Part shown: positions 52,593 to 59,646 of the stretch, piece by piece
Position numbering within the stretch: position 1 is the first letter of the stretch
Layout of the letters: each line of letters starts with the position of its first letter
Assembly: GCA_023393125.1 (NCBI GenBank)
Contig: JAEWMQ010000019.1
Span: forward strand, 1 to 64,000
Direction of reading: 5' to 3'
Source of the DNA: Bacillota bacterium
GTDB taxonomy: Bacteria > Bacillota > Clostridia > Lachnospirales > Cellulosilyticaceae
Length of the DNA stretch: 64,000 nucleotides
Program-made: the position numbers and the translations under genes
The notes under the pieces: model-generated
What the model was told of the DNA's origin: nothing
The model's database searches: none
Seen by the model: only the letters and a program-made list of their open reading frames with translations

Positions 52593-52673
52593 ATGCCACA
52601 CAAACCACATAAACCATGTAAGCATCCAGATTGTCCCAAGCTTACTAGTAAAGAAACACCTCCCCTTGCATGA
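52593..52673 (+). pseudogene. 5' stub of an HNH endonuclease gene
   Basis: The 26-codon frame MPHKPHKPCKHPDCPKL followed by TSKETPPLA matches the opening of small phage-type HNH endonucleases (MPxKPxKPCxxPGCPxLT), whose first two zinc Cys it retains. It stops before the HNH core. TTAGGAG lies upstream. The remainder was probably lost when R1/IS material entered 18 bases downstream. Confidence 0.6.
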
Positions 52674-52690
52674 AAGACCTACAGCTAATG

Positions 52691-52803
52691 AGGGCTTTTG
52701 GGTCAGTTTGAAGTTTTATTATAAATTTCAAAACCTGAAGGCCCTTTTTGAAAAAGTTGTAAATTCGTACTTTTTGACTTCAAATTCTGCCTATTTGAAA
52801 AGG
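52691..52803 (+). repeat. solo R1 element interrupted by IS copy C
   Basis: AGGGCTTTTGGGTCAG ... AAACCTGAAGGCCCTTTTTG and TTGTAAATTCGTACTTTTTG run until CTTCAAATTCTGCC, after which the complete IS copy C starts at 52804. One copy thus appears nested in, or immediately beside, an older left end. Confidence 0.8.
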
Positions 52804-54350
52804 AGGGCTTTCGGGTCAACTTGAAGTTTTATTATAAATTTCAAGGCCTGAAAGCCCTTTTTGAAAAAGTTGTAAATTCGCACTTTTTGACTTCAAATTC
52901 TTGTCTCTTTGCACAGTATATCTTATAATCATTTCTTGTGTATAAAAAATAACAGTTGAGGCGAATATGACTAAGAATTACTTGAAGAAATTTATTAAAT
53001 ATATAAAGAAGGTTTATCATATAGAAGATGGATTAAAAGTCTTAAAAGATGGAAGGAAGAATCCACTATATACTACGGCAGAAGCAGTATTACCAGTGCT
53101 TTTAGGATTTATAATGAGAATACAAAGTTTTAATGAACTTAAATATAGAATTAGAAGTAATGATTTTAAAAATATTATTTTTAGTAAAATGAAGTTACCT
53201 CAAATAGATACGATTAGAGACGCACTTAAAGTCATTGATAATCAAGGACTATACAAAATACATAACAAAATTATTAAGAAAGCCAAACGAAACAAAGTGT
53301 TTGATGAAGGGACAATAGATGGTTATACCGTAGCAGCTATAGATGGTACTAAATTGTTTGGAAGCTATAAGAAAAGTTGCCATGAATGTTGTACTACTAG
53401 GGTGAGAAATAGAAAAACACAGTATTTTCATAGTGCAGCATTTATGTCATTGATAGGCAAAGAACCTAGGCTCATCATAGATTTTGAACTCTATAAGGGA
53501 ACAGAGGATAGTAGTGAAAAAGATGAAGGAGAATTAACAGTAGCCAAAAGATTATTAAGTAGAGTGTGCAAGGAGCACAAGAACACTTTAGATGTAGTAG
53601 TGTATGATGCCTTGGCCTGCAATAGTAGTTGGATCAATTATTGCATGAATCATAAAGTAATACCAGTTGTTCATGTTAAGGATAATAATATTACCAGCAT
53701 TAAAGAGGTTAAAACAAAAATTAATAAAAGTGATGTAAAAGAATTATGGCAAGATAAGAAAAGAGCATGTGAAGTAAAAGCCTATGAAGAAACTTTTGAA
53801 ATGGATGAAGTGACTGAGCCGCTTAGGTTTGTAAAGTTTAGTAAGAAAAGTAAGCAAAGTAACTATTCACAGGTTTTACTGGTAACAAGTGATTTTAATA
53901 TACCACTTCAAACACTGTATAAGATGATGCACATGAGATGGGATATTGAAAATAGTCTGTTTAATAAACTTAAGACCTATGGTGCCTTAGAGCATTGTTT
54001 TGTACATCATCCAAATGCGATAGAAGCGATCTTATACCTCATGAGCATCGCCTCTAACCTGACACAATTATTTATTTTTAGAAGGCTAAGTGGAAATGAA
54101 ATAAAGGTATTAACACAAAAAGAAATGGTAAGGTTGTTAGAGAAAGAGCTGTATTTACTTAAGTATAGCAGGCAATATATTTTTGATACGACATAAGGCC
54201 ATAACCTAACTGAATAGGGTGGGAGATGTTGGGGTAAGGGGAGACTATACCCACTTATAAGGAAGAAGTACATATTTGTTGCCAATCAGAGAGTAATTGA
54301 TTGAAAATTCTTTAACTATAGTATAAAATCAAGTTAGAAGCGAAAGTGCT
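52804..54350 (+). mobile_element. IS4-like insertion sequence, copy C (complete)
   Basis: 1547 bp from AGGGCTTTCGGGTC to GAAGCGAAAGTGCT, with intact hairpin, promoter and transposase frame. It is the least damaged copy besides A. Confidence 0.9.
52967..54196 (+). CDS. IS4-like DDE transposase, copy C
   Basis: A 409-residue intact transposase. Catalytic residues are Asp126 (AAIDGTKLFG), Asp214 (VVVYDALACNS) and Glu328 (MRWDIENSLF). The sequence is close to copy A but diverges at many scattered residues (for example KVLKDGRKN for KALTDRRKN), so the copies are not of the same age. It is nearly identical to copy D in the N-terminal half. GAGGCGAAT precedes the ATG. Confidence 0.9.
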   Translation: MTKNYLKKFIKYIKKVYHIEDGLKVLKDGRKNPLYTTAEAVLPVLLGFIMRIQSFNELKYRIRSNDFKNIIFSKMKLPQIDTIRDALKVIDNQGLYKIHNKIIKKAKRNKVFDEGTIDGYTVAAIDGTKLFGSYKKSCHECCTTRVRNRKTQYFHSAAFMSLIGKEPRLIIDFELYKGTEDSSEKDEGELTVAKRLLSRVCKEHKNTLDVVVYDALACNSSWINYCMNHKVIPVVHVKDNNITSIKEVKTKINKSDVKELWQDKKRACEVKAYEETFEMDEVTEPLRFVKFSKKSKQSNYSQVLLVTSDFNIPLQTLYKMMHMRWDIENSLFNKLKTYGALEHCFVHHPNAIEAILYLMSIASNLTQLFIFRRLSGNEIKVLTQKEMVRLLEKELYLLKYSRQYIFDTT

Positions 54351-54373
54351 CACATCTACCAAGGAGGGAAAGC

Positions 54374-54916
54374 ATGAAAGTTAAAAAGAAGTATAACCGT
54401 ATTATCCCATATATACTTCTGGGTATTATATTAGGGTTTATCACTATTTTAGGAATCAACAAAAAAATACCGCTTCCTTGGGAGGGATATAAAAGAACGG
54501 AAAATTATGTTTTGCAAATGAAAGATGAAATGAAGAAGATATTTATGGAAAACGAGCAGGTATTTATTGAGGTTGCAGAGGCTTATAGTAAACTTACACC
54601 TTATACATCTTGTAGAGTTAATCATATACCGGAAGAAATAATGAATAATCCTATATTGCTTGATAAAATAAATTATATTTTCAGTACTTTAGAGTTTGAG
54701 AAGATAAATTCGTGCTATGAGGGAAATGAGAGGAAAAAGCTAATCATTGTGTTTACAAAGGAATCAGGGTATAAATACGAGATGGGTATAACTTATAATG
54801 GTGTAATCTTAGGTTCATTAGCAGAACCTTATCTAATAAGCAAGAACTGGTATTATAGAGCTTATATTGGGTATGCGCCTTTTTATACAATACCTTCTGA
54901 GGTGGTAAAAGAATAG
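54374..54916 (+). CDS. membrane-anchored protein, paralogue of the gene at 42299
   Basis: A 180-residue protein with a lysine-rich N-terminus and one transmembrane helix (IIPYILLGIILGFITILGI). The external domain has FMENEQVFIEVAEAYSKL and ISKNWYYRAYIGYAPF, the same two blocks as the protein at 42299. Both genes lie shortly downstream of a complete IS copy. AAGGAGGG precedes the start, 24 bases after the IS right end. Function is unknown. Confidence 0.7.
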   Translation: MKVKKKYNRIIPYILLGIILGFITILGINKKIPLPWEGYKRTENYVLQMKDEMKKIFMENEQVFIEVAEAYSKLTPYTSCRVNHIPEEIMNNPILLDKINYIFSTLEFEKINSCYEGNERKKLIIVFTKESGYKYEMGITYNGVILGSLAEPYLISKNWYYRAYIGYAPFYTIPSEVVKE

Positions 54917-54919
54917 ATT

Positions 54920-55040
54920 AGGAAAACTTTCAGGCCTTGAAATTTTGTTATAAATTTCAAGGCCTGAAAGTTCTTTCTGTAGCGTTTGTAAATTCCCAGT
55001 TTTTTACCTCAAAATTTTACTTTTATAGCTCATATGTTTG
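54920..55040 (+). repeat. solo R1 element with a perfect 20-bp hairpin
   Basis: ACTTTCAGGCCTTGAAATTT pairs perfectly with its complement around TTGTTAT. TGTAGCGTTTGTAAATTCCC follows. It starts 4 bases after a stop codon and an R2 copy follows. Confidence 0.82.
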
Positions 55041-55052
55041 ATATGTTAAAGG

Positions 55053-55332
55053 AATTTCTTCCTATTAAGTAGGAGGAGGTAAATAGGGGAGATATTAATG
55101 CACCCCGGGGGTATATTACCTTATTAACGTCAAATAGTTTCCTTGCTACAGTCTAAAGACATGTTGAGACGGTAGTGAAGCTGAGTAAATAAAACCTAGT
55201 AATATCAAGACTTAGAGTGATTATGCTTTAAGCCTTTTAGTGTGTTTTTGGATATTTTTGAATCGAAGATATGTTCCCAAGCAAACAGGGGGGACACTTT
55301 TACACGTAAATCGGTAGTTTTGCGGAAAGGTT
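55053..55332 (+). repeat. R2 repeat, long copy
   Basis: AATTTCTTCCTATTAAGTAG, CACCCCGGGGGTATATTACC, GACATGTTGAGACGGTAG, AAGCCTTTTAGTGTGTTTTT, and the closing GGGGGGACACTTTTACACG with TAAATCGGTAGTTTTGCGG, in the same order as the copy at 47876. Confidence 0.75.
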
Positions 55333-55456
55333 TAGTTGTCAGAATATTTCTTGTGTGATAATATCAAAATAATAATTATTGAGATTATCACACTTAGGAG
55401 AATTAATAATGGAACTATAGCAAATATATGAATATTTTCGCAAGTATGATAAGGCT

Positions 55457-55722
55457 TCATATCAAGTCGTTCCATGTATCTGCGCCCGGTAATAGTAACA
55501 TGCTTGTTTCACTCACAACAATATCATCAATTAAGCAATTGGGCACTATTGTCATACCGTCCATTGTATTGATTAGCTCTTTAGAATAATCAACCGTTTT
55601 GGGCGATACACGTTGCTCGCTCTTTTTGGAAAATCGTCCAAAATTCAGCTTCGAAATAACATACCCAGTTCCCATTCGGCTAAAGTATCAAGAACATAAA
55701 CATAAATTTCCTCAATTTTCAT
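55457..55722 (-). pseudogene. DJ-1/PfpI-family gene, frameshifted and 3'-truncated
   Basis: The minus-strand frame opens with MKIEEIYVYVLDTLAEWELG at 55722, typical of PfpI-like class I glutamine-amidotransferase relatives (DTLADWELG). A frameshift near the TGGGAACTGGGTA stretch passes to a second frame reading YVISKLNFGRFSKK ... ETSMLLLPGADTWND, which stops at 55457 before the nucleophile-elbow Cys region is reached. It is clearly inactive. It lies directly downstream of the isochorismatase gene on the same strand. Confidence 0.75.
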
Positions 55723-55733
55723 TGTGTTTCTAA

Positions 55734-56252
55734 TTAATATTTTTGTGCTTCAAAGATGTGATTAGGTAACAAGTCATTTAAACGAATGATTTTACTGCCT
55801 TTACTTTCATAATAGCGCAGCATTTCGTCAATTTTCCTTTTATCATAACTGGTAATGCAATCTGATAAGACATTAACGCCATAATTTGCTTTGCGTAAGT
55901 TGTAACAGGTTGATTTAACACAAGCAACAGCATCTGCTCCTGTTATGTAGAAATCGCATATTTCATTTTTACTAATAAAGTCTATAAATTTCTCACTACT
56001 CAATGCGTTTCCTTTGTATTTTGTAAAAACATTCTTTGATACTATTTTCAATTCTGAAGCTAATTCAGACCCATAGGTATTGGGTTTAAAAGTTCTCGTG
56101 CCGGTTGATAAATTTTCATGTCTTATATAAATAACATGAATATTATTATTAAATGCCCAATCAATAGCGTTATTGATATTGCCAATAACATCCTTGTAAT
56201 TCTTTGTTATGTCATTTTGAATATCTATTATTACTAAGGCTTTTTTCTGCAT
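55734..56252 (-). CDS. isochorismatase-family cysteine hydrolase
   Basis: A 172-residue enzyme of the isochorismatase-like hydrolase superfamily. The triad can be read as Asp in LVIIDIQND (about residue 10), Lys in FTKYKGNAL (about 78) and Cys in GADAVACVKST (about 112). It is a soluble hydrolase for small amides or esters; the substrate cannot be told. GAGGA lies 8 bases before the ATG. It is divergent from the WYL regulator, which probably controls it. Codon choice is more GC-rich than the surrounding repeats. Confidence 0.88.
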   Translation of the reverse strand: MQKKALVIIDIQNDITKNYKDVIGNINNAIDWAFNNNIHVIYIRHENLSTGTRTFKPNTYGSELASELKIVSKNVFTKYKGNALSSEKFIDFISKNEICDFYITGADAVACVKSTCYNLRKANYGVNVLSDCITSYDKRKIDEMLRYYESKGSKIIRLNDLLPNHIFEAQKY

Positions 56253-56306
56253 AGTGTTTCCTCCTCATAGGTAGATTGATTTATTTACTTTTTTATTATA
56301 TCTTGT

Positions 56307-56334
56307 GATTGTTGACAACAGTATGGCAACAATC
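56307..56334. promoter_or_regulatory. inverted repeat overlapping the WYL promoter, likely operator
   Basis: GATTGTTG (56307-56314) and CAACAATC (56327-56334) are a perfect 8-bp inverted repeat covering the -35 box and the spacer. The position suits repression or autoregulation by the WYL protein encoded just downstream. Confidence 0.55.
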
Positions 56335-56340
56335 TATAAT
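56312..56340 (+). promoter_or_regulatory. consensus promoter of the WYL regulator
   Basis: TTGACA-17-TATAAT, a perfect sigma-A match, 33 bases before the start codon. Confidence 0.85.
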
Positions 56341-56372
56341 GATAACAAAAAAATTTGTAAGGAGGCTATCAG

Positions 56373-57305
56373 ATGAAAGTTGACAGGCTTGTTAGTATTA
56401 TTATGATACTCCTTGATAAAGAGCGTATAGGCGCACAAGAGTTAGCAGATATGTTTGAAGTTTCACCTCGCACAATCTACCGCGACATAGACACTATCAA
56501 CATGGCGGGTATTCCTGTCCGCTCAACATCTGGAGTGGGCGGCGGCTTTGAAATCATGCAGAAATACAAGATTGATAGAAAGGTTTTTTCGACTGCTGAC
56601 CTTTCCGCTATCTTAATGGGGCTTTCCAGTCTTTCCAACATGATACGAGGTGATGAACTGGTAAACGCCCTTGCGAAAGTCAAGAGTTTTATCCCTGCCG
56701 ATAGAGCGAAAGACATTGAATTAAAAGCAAATCAAATATATATAGATTTAAGTCCTTGGATGGGCAACTGGAATATACAACAATATTTAGAAATTATCAA
56801 AACAGCTTTACAGGAAAGCAAGCTACTTTCGTTTGAATATGTGGACCGCTACGGAAATAAAACCGCACGAACAGCCGAGCCGTATCAGCTTGTATTGAAA
56901 AGTAGTCATTGGTATTGGCAAGGGTATTGCCTTAAAAGAAATGATTTTCGCTTATTCAAAATATCTCGCATATCAAACCTACAAATACAAGAGGAATTTT
57001 TTACGCCACGAGATTATCAAAAAACGCAGTTAGATTTTGTTGATATTTTGGCAACTATGCAAACGAAAATCAAAATTCGTATTCATAAATCTGTCATGGA
57101 CAGGGTACTTGATTTTTGCGCTTATGAACACTTTTCGCCTGACGGCAATGAGCATTACATTGTAAGTTTTCCTTTCATAGAGAACGAATACTACTACAAT
57201 ATTCTTTTCAGTTTTGGGGATAAATGCGAGTGTTTAGAACCGTTACATATCCGCACAGAAATGAAACGTAGAATACATGATATAGCTACCATATACGAAA
57301 ACTAG
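56373..57305 (+). CDS. HTH-WYL transcriptional regulator (YafY/DeoR-type)
   Basis: A 310-residue regulator. The N-terminal helix-turn-helix (IGAQELADMFEVSPRTIYRDI) binds DNA, followed by a conserved IPVRSTSGVGGGFEIM segment. The WYL domain spans about 135-220 (LLSFEYVDRYGNKTARTAEP with HWYWQGYC in place of the WYL triad), then a WCX-type C-terminal region. Such regulators sense small ligands and often repress or activate a divergent gene, here the isochorismatase. AAGGAGG lies 8 bases before the ATG. The inverted repeat at 56307 is a candidate operator. Its higher GC suggests separate acquisition. Confidence 0.9.
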   Translation: MKVDRLVSIIMILLDKERIGAQELADMFEVSPRTIYRDIDTINMAGIPVRSTSGVGGGFEIMQKYKIDRKVFSTADLSAILMGLSSLSNMIRGDELVNALAKVKSFIPADRAKDIELKANQIYIDLSPWMGNWNIQQYLEIIKTALQESKLLSFEYVDRYGNKTARTAEPYQLVLKSSHWYWQGYCLKRNDFRLFKISRISNLQIQEEFFTPRDYQKTQLDFVDILATMQTKIKIRIHKSVMDRVLDFCAYEHFSPDGNEHYIVSFPFIENEYYYNILFSFGDKCECLEPLHIRTEMKRRIHDIATIYEN

Positions 57306-57308
57306 AAC

Positions 57309-57375
57309 AAGGAGAGTTTCGGGGAAAATTGAAGTTTTACTATAAATTTCAATGCCTGAAGCCTTTTTCTTTTGT
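57309..57375 (+). repeat. short degenerate R1 element
   Basis: AAGGAGAGTTTCGGGG ... ACTATAAATTTCAATGCC ... GAAGCCTTTTTCTTTTG, 4 bases after the WYL stop. Only the hairpin/terminator part is kept. Confidence 0.6.
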
Positions 57376-57408
57376 TTTGTATGACAAGTGAAAGAAGGAA
57401 TAAAGAAT

Positions 57409-57561
57409 ATGGATGGAACAAAGAGAAGCAACATAAAAATAGGAGCAACTGTTCTAGTTGTCTAAAAACAAGACCAGCGTACTGGAAAGCTAACAGAAGG
57501 AATAGTGAAAAAGATACTTACCAATTCACTTGAGCATCATCATGGGATTAAGGTAATGTGA
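57409..57561 (+). pseudogene. ywbE: ywbE-like gene with nonsense codon, truncated by IS
   Basis: MDGTKRSNIKIGATVLVV, then a TAA, then KQDQRTGKLTEGIVKKILTN and SLEHHHGIKV. This is the small conserved YwbE protein (usually about 60-65 residues, KxDQRTGKLTxGxVKxILTxSxxHPHGIKV). A Leu codon appears changed to TAA. The 3' end is replaced at 57561 by the left end of an IS4-like remnant, whose first bases supply the TGA. Inactive. Confidence 0.8.
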
Positions 57562-58010
57562 GGACTTTCGGGTCAGTTTGAAGTTTTATTATGGCTTTCA
57601 AACCCTGAAAGTCCTTTTTGTAAATGTTGTAAATTCGCAGTTTTTCAACTCAAATTCTTGCGAGCATACCCATTTCTTTTATAATCAAAGATGAAGGAGA
57701 GCTAACAGTAGCAAAAAGGTTATTAAGTAGAATAGTTAAAGAACATAAAAACATTTTAGATGTAGTGGTTTATGATGCCCTGGCCTGTAATAGCGGTTGG
57801 ATCAATCATTGCTCGGTTAACAATGTAACCCCTGTTATTCATGTGAAGGAGAATAATATAACAAGTATTAAAGAAGTAAAGACTAGAATTAATAAAAGTA
57901 ATATAAAAGAAGTTTGGCAAGATGAGAAGAGAGAATGTGAAGTAAAGGCCTATGAAGAAACTTTTAAAATGGATGAAGTGGCAAAAAAATATAAAATGAT
58001 TAGGAATATA
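57561..58010 (+). mobile_element. internally deleted IS4-like remnant
   Basis: The left end AGGACTTTCGGGTC, with hairpin, spacer and TATAAT, passes at about 57686 directly into an internal transposase segment (DEGELTVAKRLLSRIVKEHK, VYDALACNSGWINHC) that stops at about 57996. The transposase N-terminal half and the right end are missing. An open frame 57765-58034 is only a by-product. Confidence 0.85.
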
Positions 58011-58047
58011 ATGACAGAAATCGACGACGCTTAAAAAGTTTGGAAAG

Positions 58048-58075
58048 TTGACATTAGAAATTTTTGAGGTATAAT
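58048..58075 (+). promoter_or_regulatory. promoter of glutamate dehydrogenase
   Basis: TTGACA (58048-58053), 16 bases, TATAAT (58070-58075), about 70 bases before the ATG. It lies just beyond the IS remnant. Confidence 0.75.
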
Positions 58076-58148
58076 CAATGTTATATTTTCTGAAAAAAAA
58101 GAATTTTATTATCGATTAAAAAAATAAAAATTTAAGCGAGGAAATACC

Positions 58149-59435
58149 ATGGAAAAAAAATCTTACAATCCTTATGAAACAGCGCAACTTCAATTTGACA
58201 ATGTAGCAGATAAGCTTGATTTGGATCAGGCTACCCGTCAATTACTTCGTCAGCCAAGCCGCGAATATCATTTCACGATTCCGGTAAAGATGGATGATGG
58301 ATCAACAGAGGTATTTAATGGTTACCGCATTCAGCATAATGATGCAAGGGGGCCTGCAAAGGGAGGAATTCGATTCCATCCTCAGGAAACCGTTGATACA
58401 ATAAAGGCACTTTCCTTGTGGATGACATGGAAATGTGCAGTAGTAGATATTCCTCTGGGAGGAGGGAAGGGCGGCGTTATTTGTGACCCACATAAACTTT
58501 CTTTGAGTGAGCAGGAGAGATTATGCCGTGGTTATGTAAGGCAACTTGCTAGAAATATGGGACCGATATCTGATATACCCGCACCAGACGTTATGACCAA
58601 TGGACAGCATATGCTCTGGATGATGGATGAATATGAAACGATTCTTGGTGGACACTATCCAGGAGCTATTACCGGTAAACCAGTGGGAATGGGTGGTTCT
58701 CTGGGACGTACAGAAGCTACAGGCTATGGTGTGGTTTTTACACTAAGAGAAACGTTAAAAAATTTGAACATTGACATAACAACTAGTACAGCCAGCATCC
58801 AAGGGTTTGGTAATGTTGCGGAACATGCAGCTCGCCTATATTCCAGCTTGGGTGGTAAAGTTGTGGCTGTTTCCAGTTGGGATAATAAGGATAAGAAGTC
58901 TTATACTTTCCGTAAACTTGAGGGACTTGATATTCAAAAGATGGTTGATATCAAGGATTCCTTTGGAACTATTGATAAAGAAAAGGCTAAGAAGCTTGGA
59001 TGTGAGGTCTTGCCTGGTGAGGAGTGGATTGCTCAGGAGGTAGATATTCTTCTTCCTTGTGCGTTAGAGAATCAGATTATACCGATTACTTTTGCCAGAA
59101 TCAGCGATCGGGTAAAGGTGATATGCGAAGGAGCCAACGGCCCTACAACACCGGATGCAGATGAATTGATTAAAGCAAGAAATATTTATCTTATTCCTGA
59201 CTTCTTATGTAATGCAGGTGGAGTTACTTGCAGTTATTTTGAGCAAATTCAATGTAATATGAATTATTTCTGGTCCAAAGAGGAAGTTATGGAGAAATTA
59301 GATTTCAAAATGACCAGCGCTTACCATGCGGTACATAATCTTGCAGTAGAAAAAGGTTTATATATGCGAGAGGCAGCATATGTCATTGCCATTAATCGTG
59401 TTGTAGATGCAGTGAAGCTTCGCGGATGGGTATAA
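58149..59435 (+). CDS. gdhA: glutamate dehydrogenase (Glu/Leu/Phe/Val family)
   Basis: A 428-residue enzyme for reversible oxidative deamination of glutamate to 2-oxoglutarate and ammonia. The N-terminal substrate domain has GYRIQHNDARGPAKGGIRFH, the catalytic Lys107 in PLGGGKGGV and Asp147 in IPAPDVMTN. The Rossmann domain carries SIQGFGNVAEHAARL, the Gly-rich dinucleotide loop. The acidic or basic residue after the second strand does not settle NAD versus NADP preference. Length is normal for the hexameric class. GCGAGG precedes the ATG. It is probably transcribed alone, ending at the hairpin at 59472. The gene is GC-richer and looks like core chromosome. Confidence 0.95.
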   Translation: MEKKSYNPYETAQLQFDNVADKLDLDQATRQLLRQPSREYHFTIPVKMDDGSTEVFNGYRIQHNDARGPAKGGIRFHPQETVDTIKALSLWMTWKCAVVDIPLGGGKGGVICDPHKLSLSEQERLCRGYVRQLARNMGPISDIPAPDVMTNGQHMLWMMDEYETILGGHYPGAITGKPVGMGGSLGRTEATGYGVVFTLRETLKNLNIDITTSTASIQGFGNVAEHAARLYSSLGGKVVAVSSWDNKDKKSYTFRKLEGLDIQKMVDIKDSFGTIDKEKAKKLGCEVLPGEEWIAQEVDILLPCALENQIIPITFARISDRVKVICEGANGPTTPDADELIKARNIYLIPDFLCNAGGVTCSYFEQIQCNMNYFWSKEEVMEKLDFKMTSAYHAVHNLAVEKGLYMREAAYVIAINRVVDAVKLRGWV

Positions 59436-59471
59436 TATTTCCAAGAGATGTTGCAAAATGAATCAATATGC

Positions 59472-59518
59472 CTGATATTGTGGTGACAAGCAATTACATC
59501 ACAATATCAGACACATAT
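59472..59518 (+). terminator. intrinsic terminator after gdhA
   Basis: CTGATATTGTGGTG and CATCACAATATCAG pair over 14 bp (one wobble), followed after a few bases by a T-rich stretch. Confidence 0.7.
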
Positions 59519-59646
59519 TTTTACTTTTGTGACAGTCCTTTTTTCATATAAGGCAATAGGATAGGTGGATAATCTGCCTACAAATTCATCTTGTATGATT
59601 TTTTTAAACATTTGTCAGGTAAATTTCAAATTAAGGGGTGGTAGAA

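Noticed and set aside
47530..55332. CRISPR array suggested by many short repeats
   Set aside because: R1 and R2 copies are 60-280 bp, irregularly spaced, and separated by genes; there are no cas genes.
57765..58034. Stand-alone 89-residue gene
   Set aside because: Its sequence is an internal piece of the IS4-like transposase (VYDALACNSGWINHC), left by an internal deletion.
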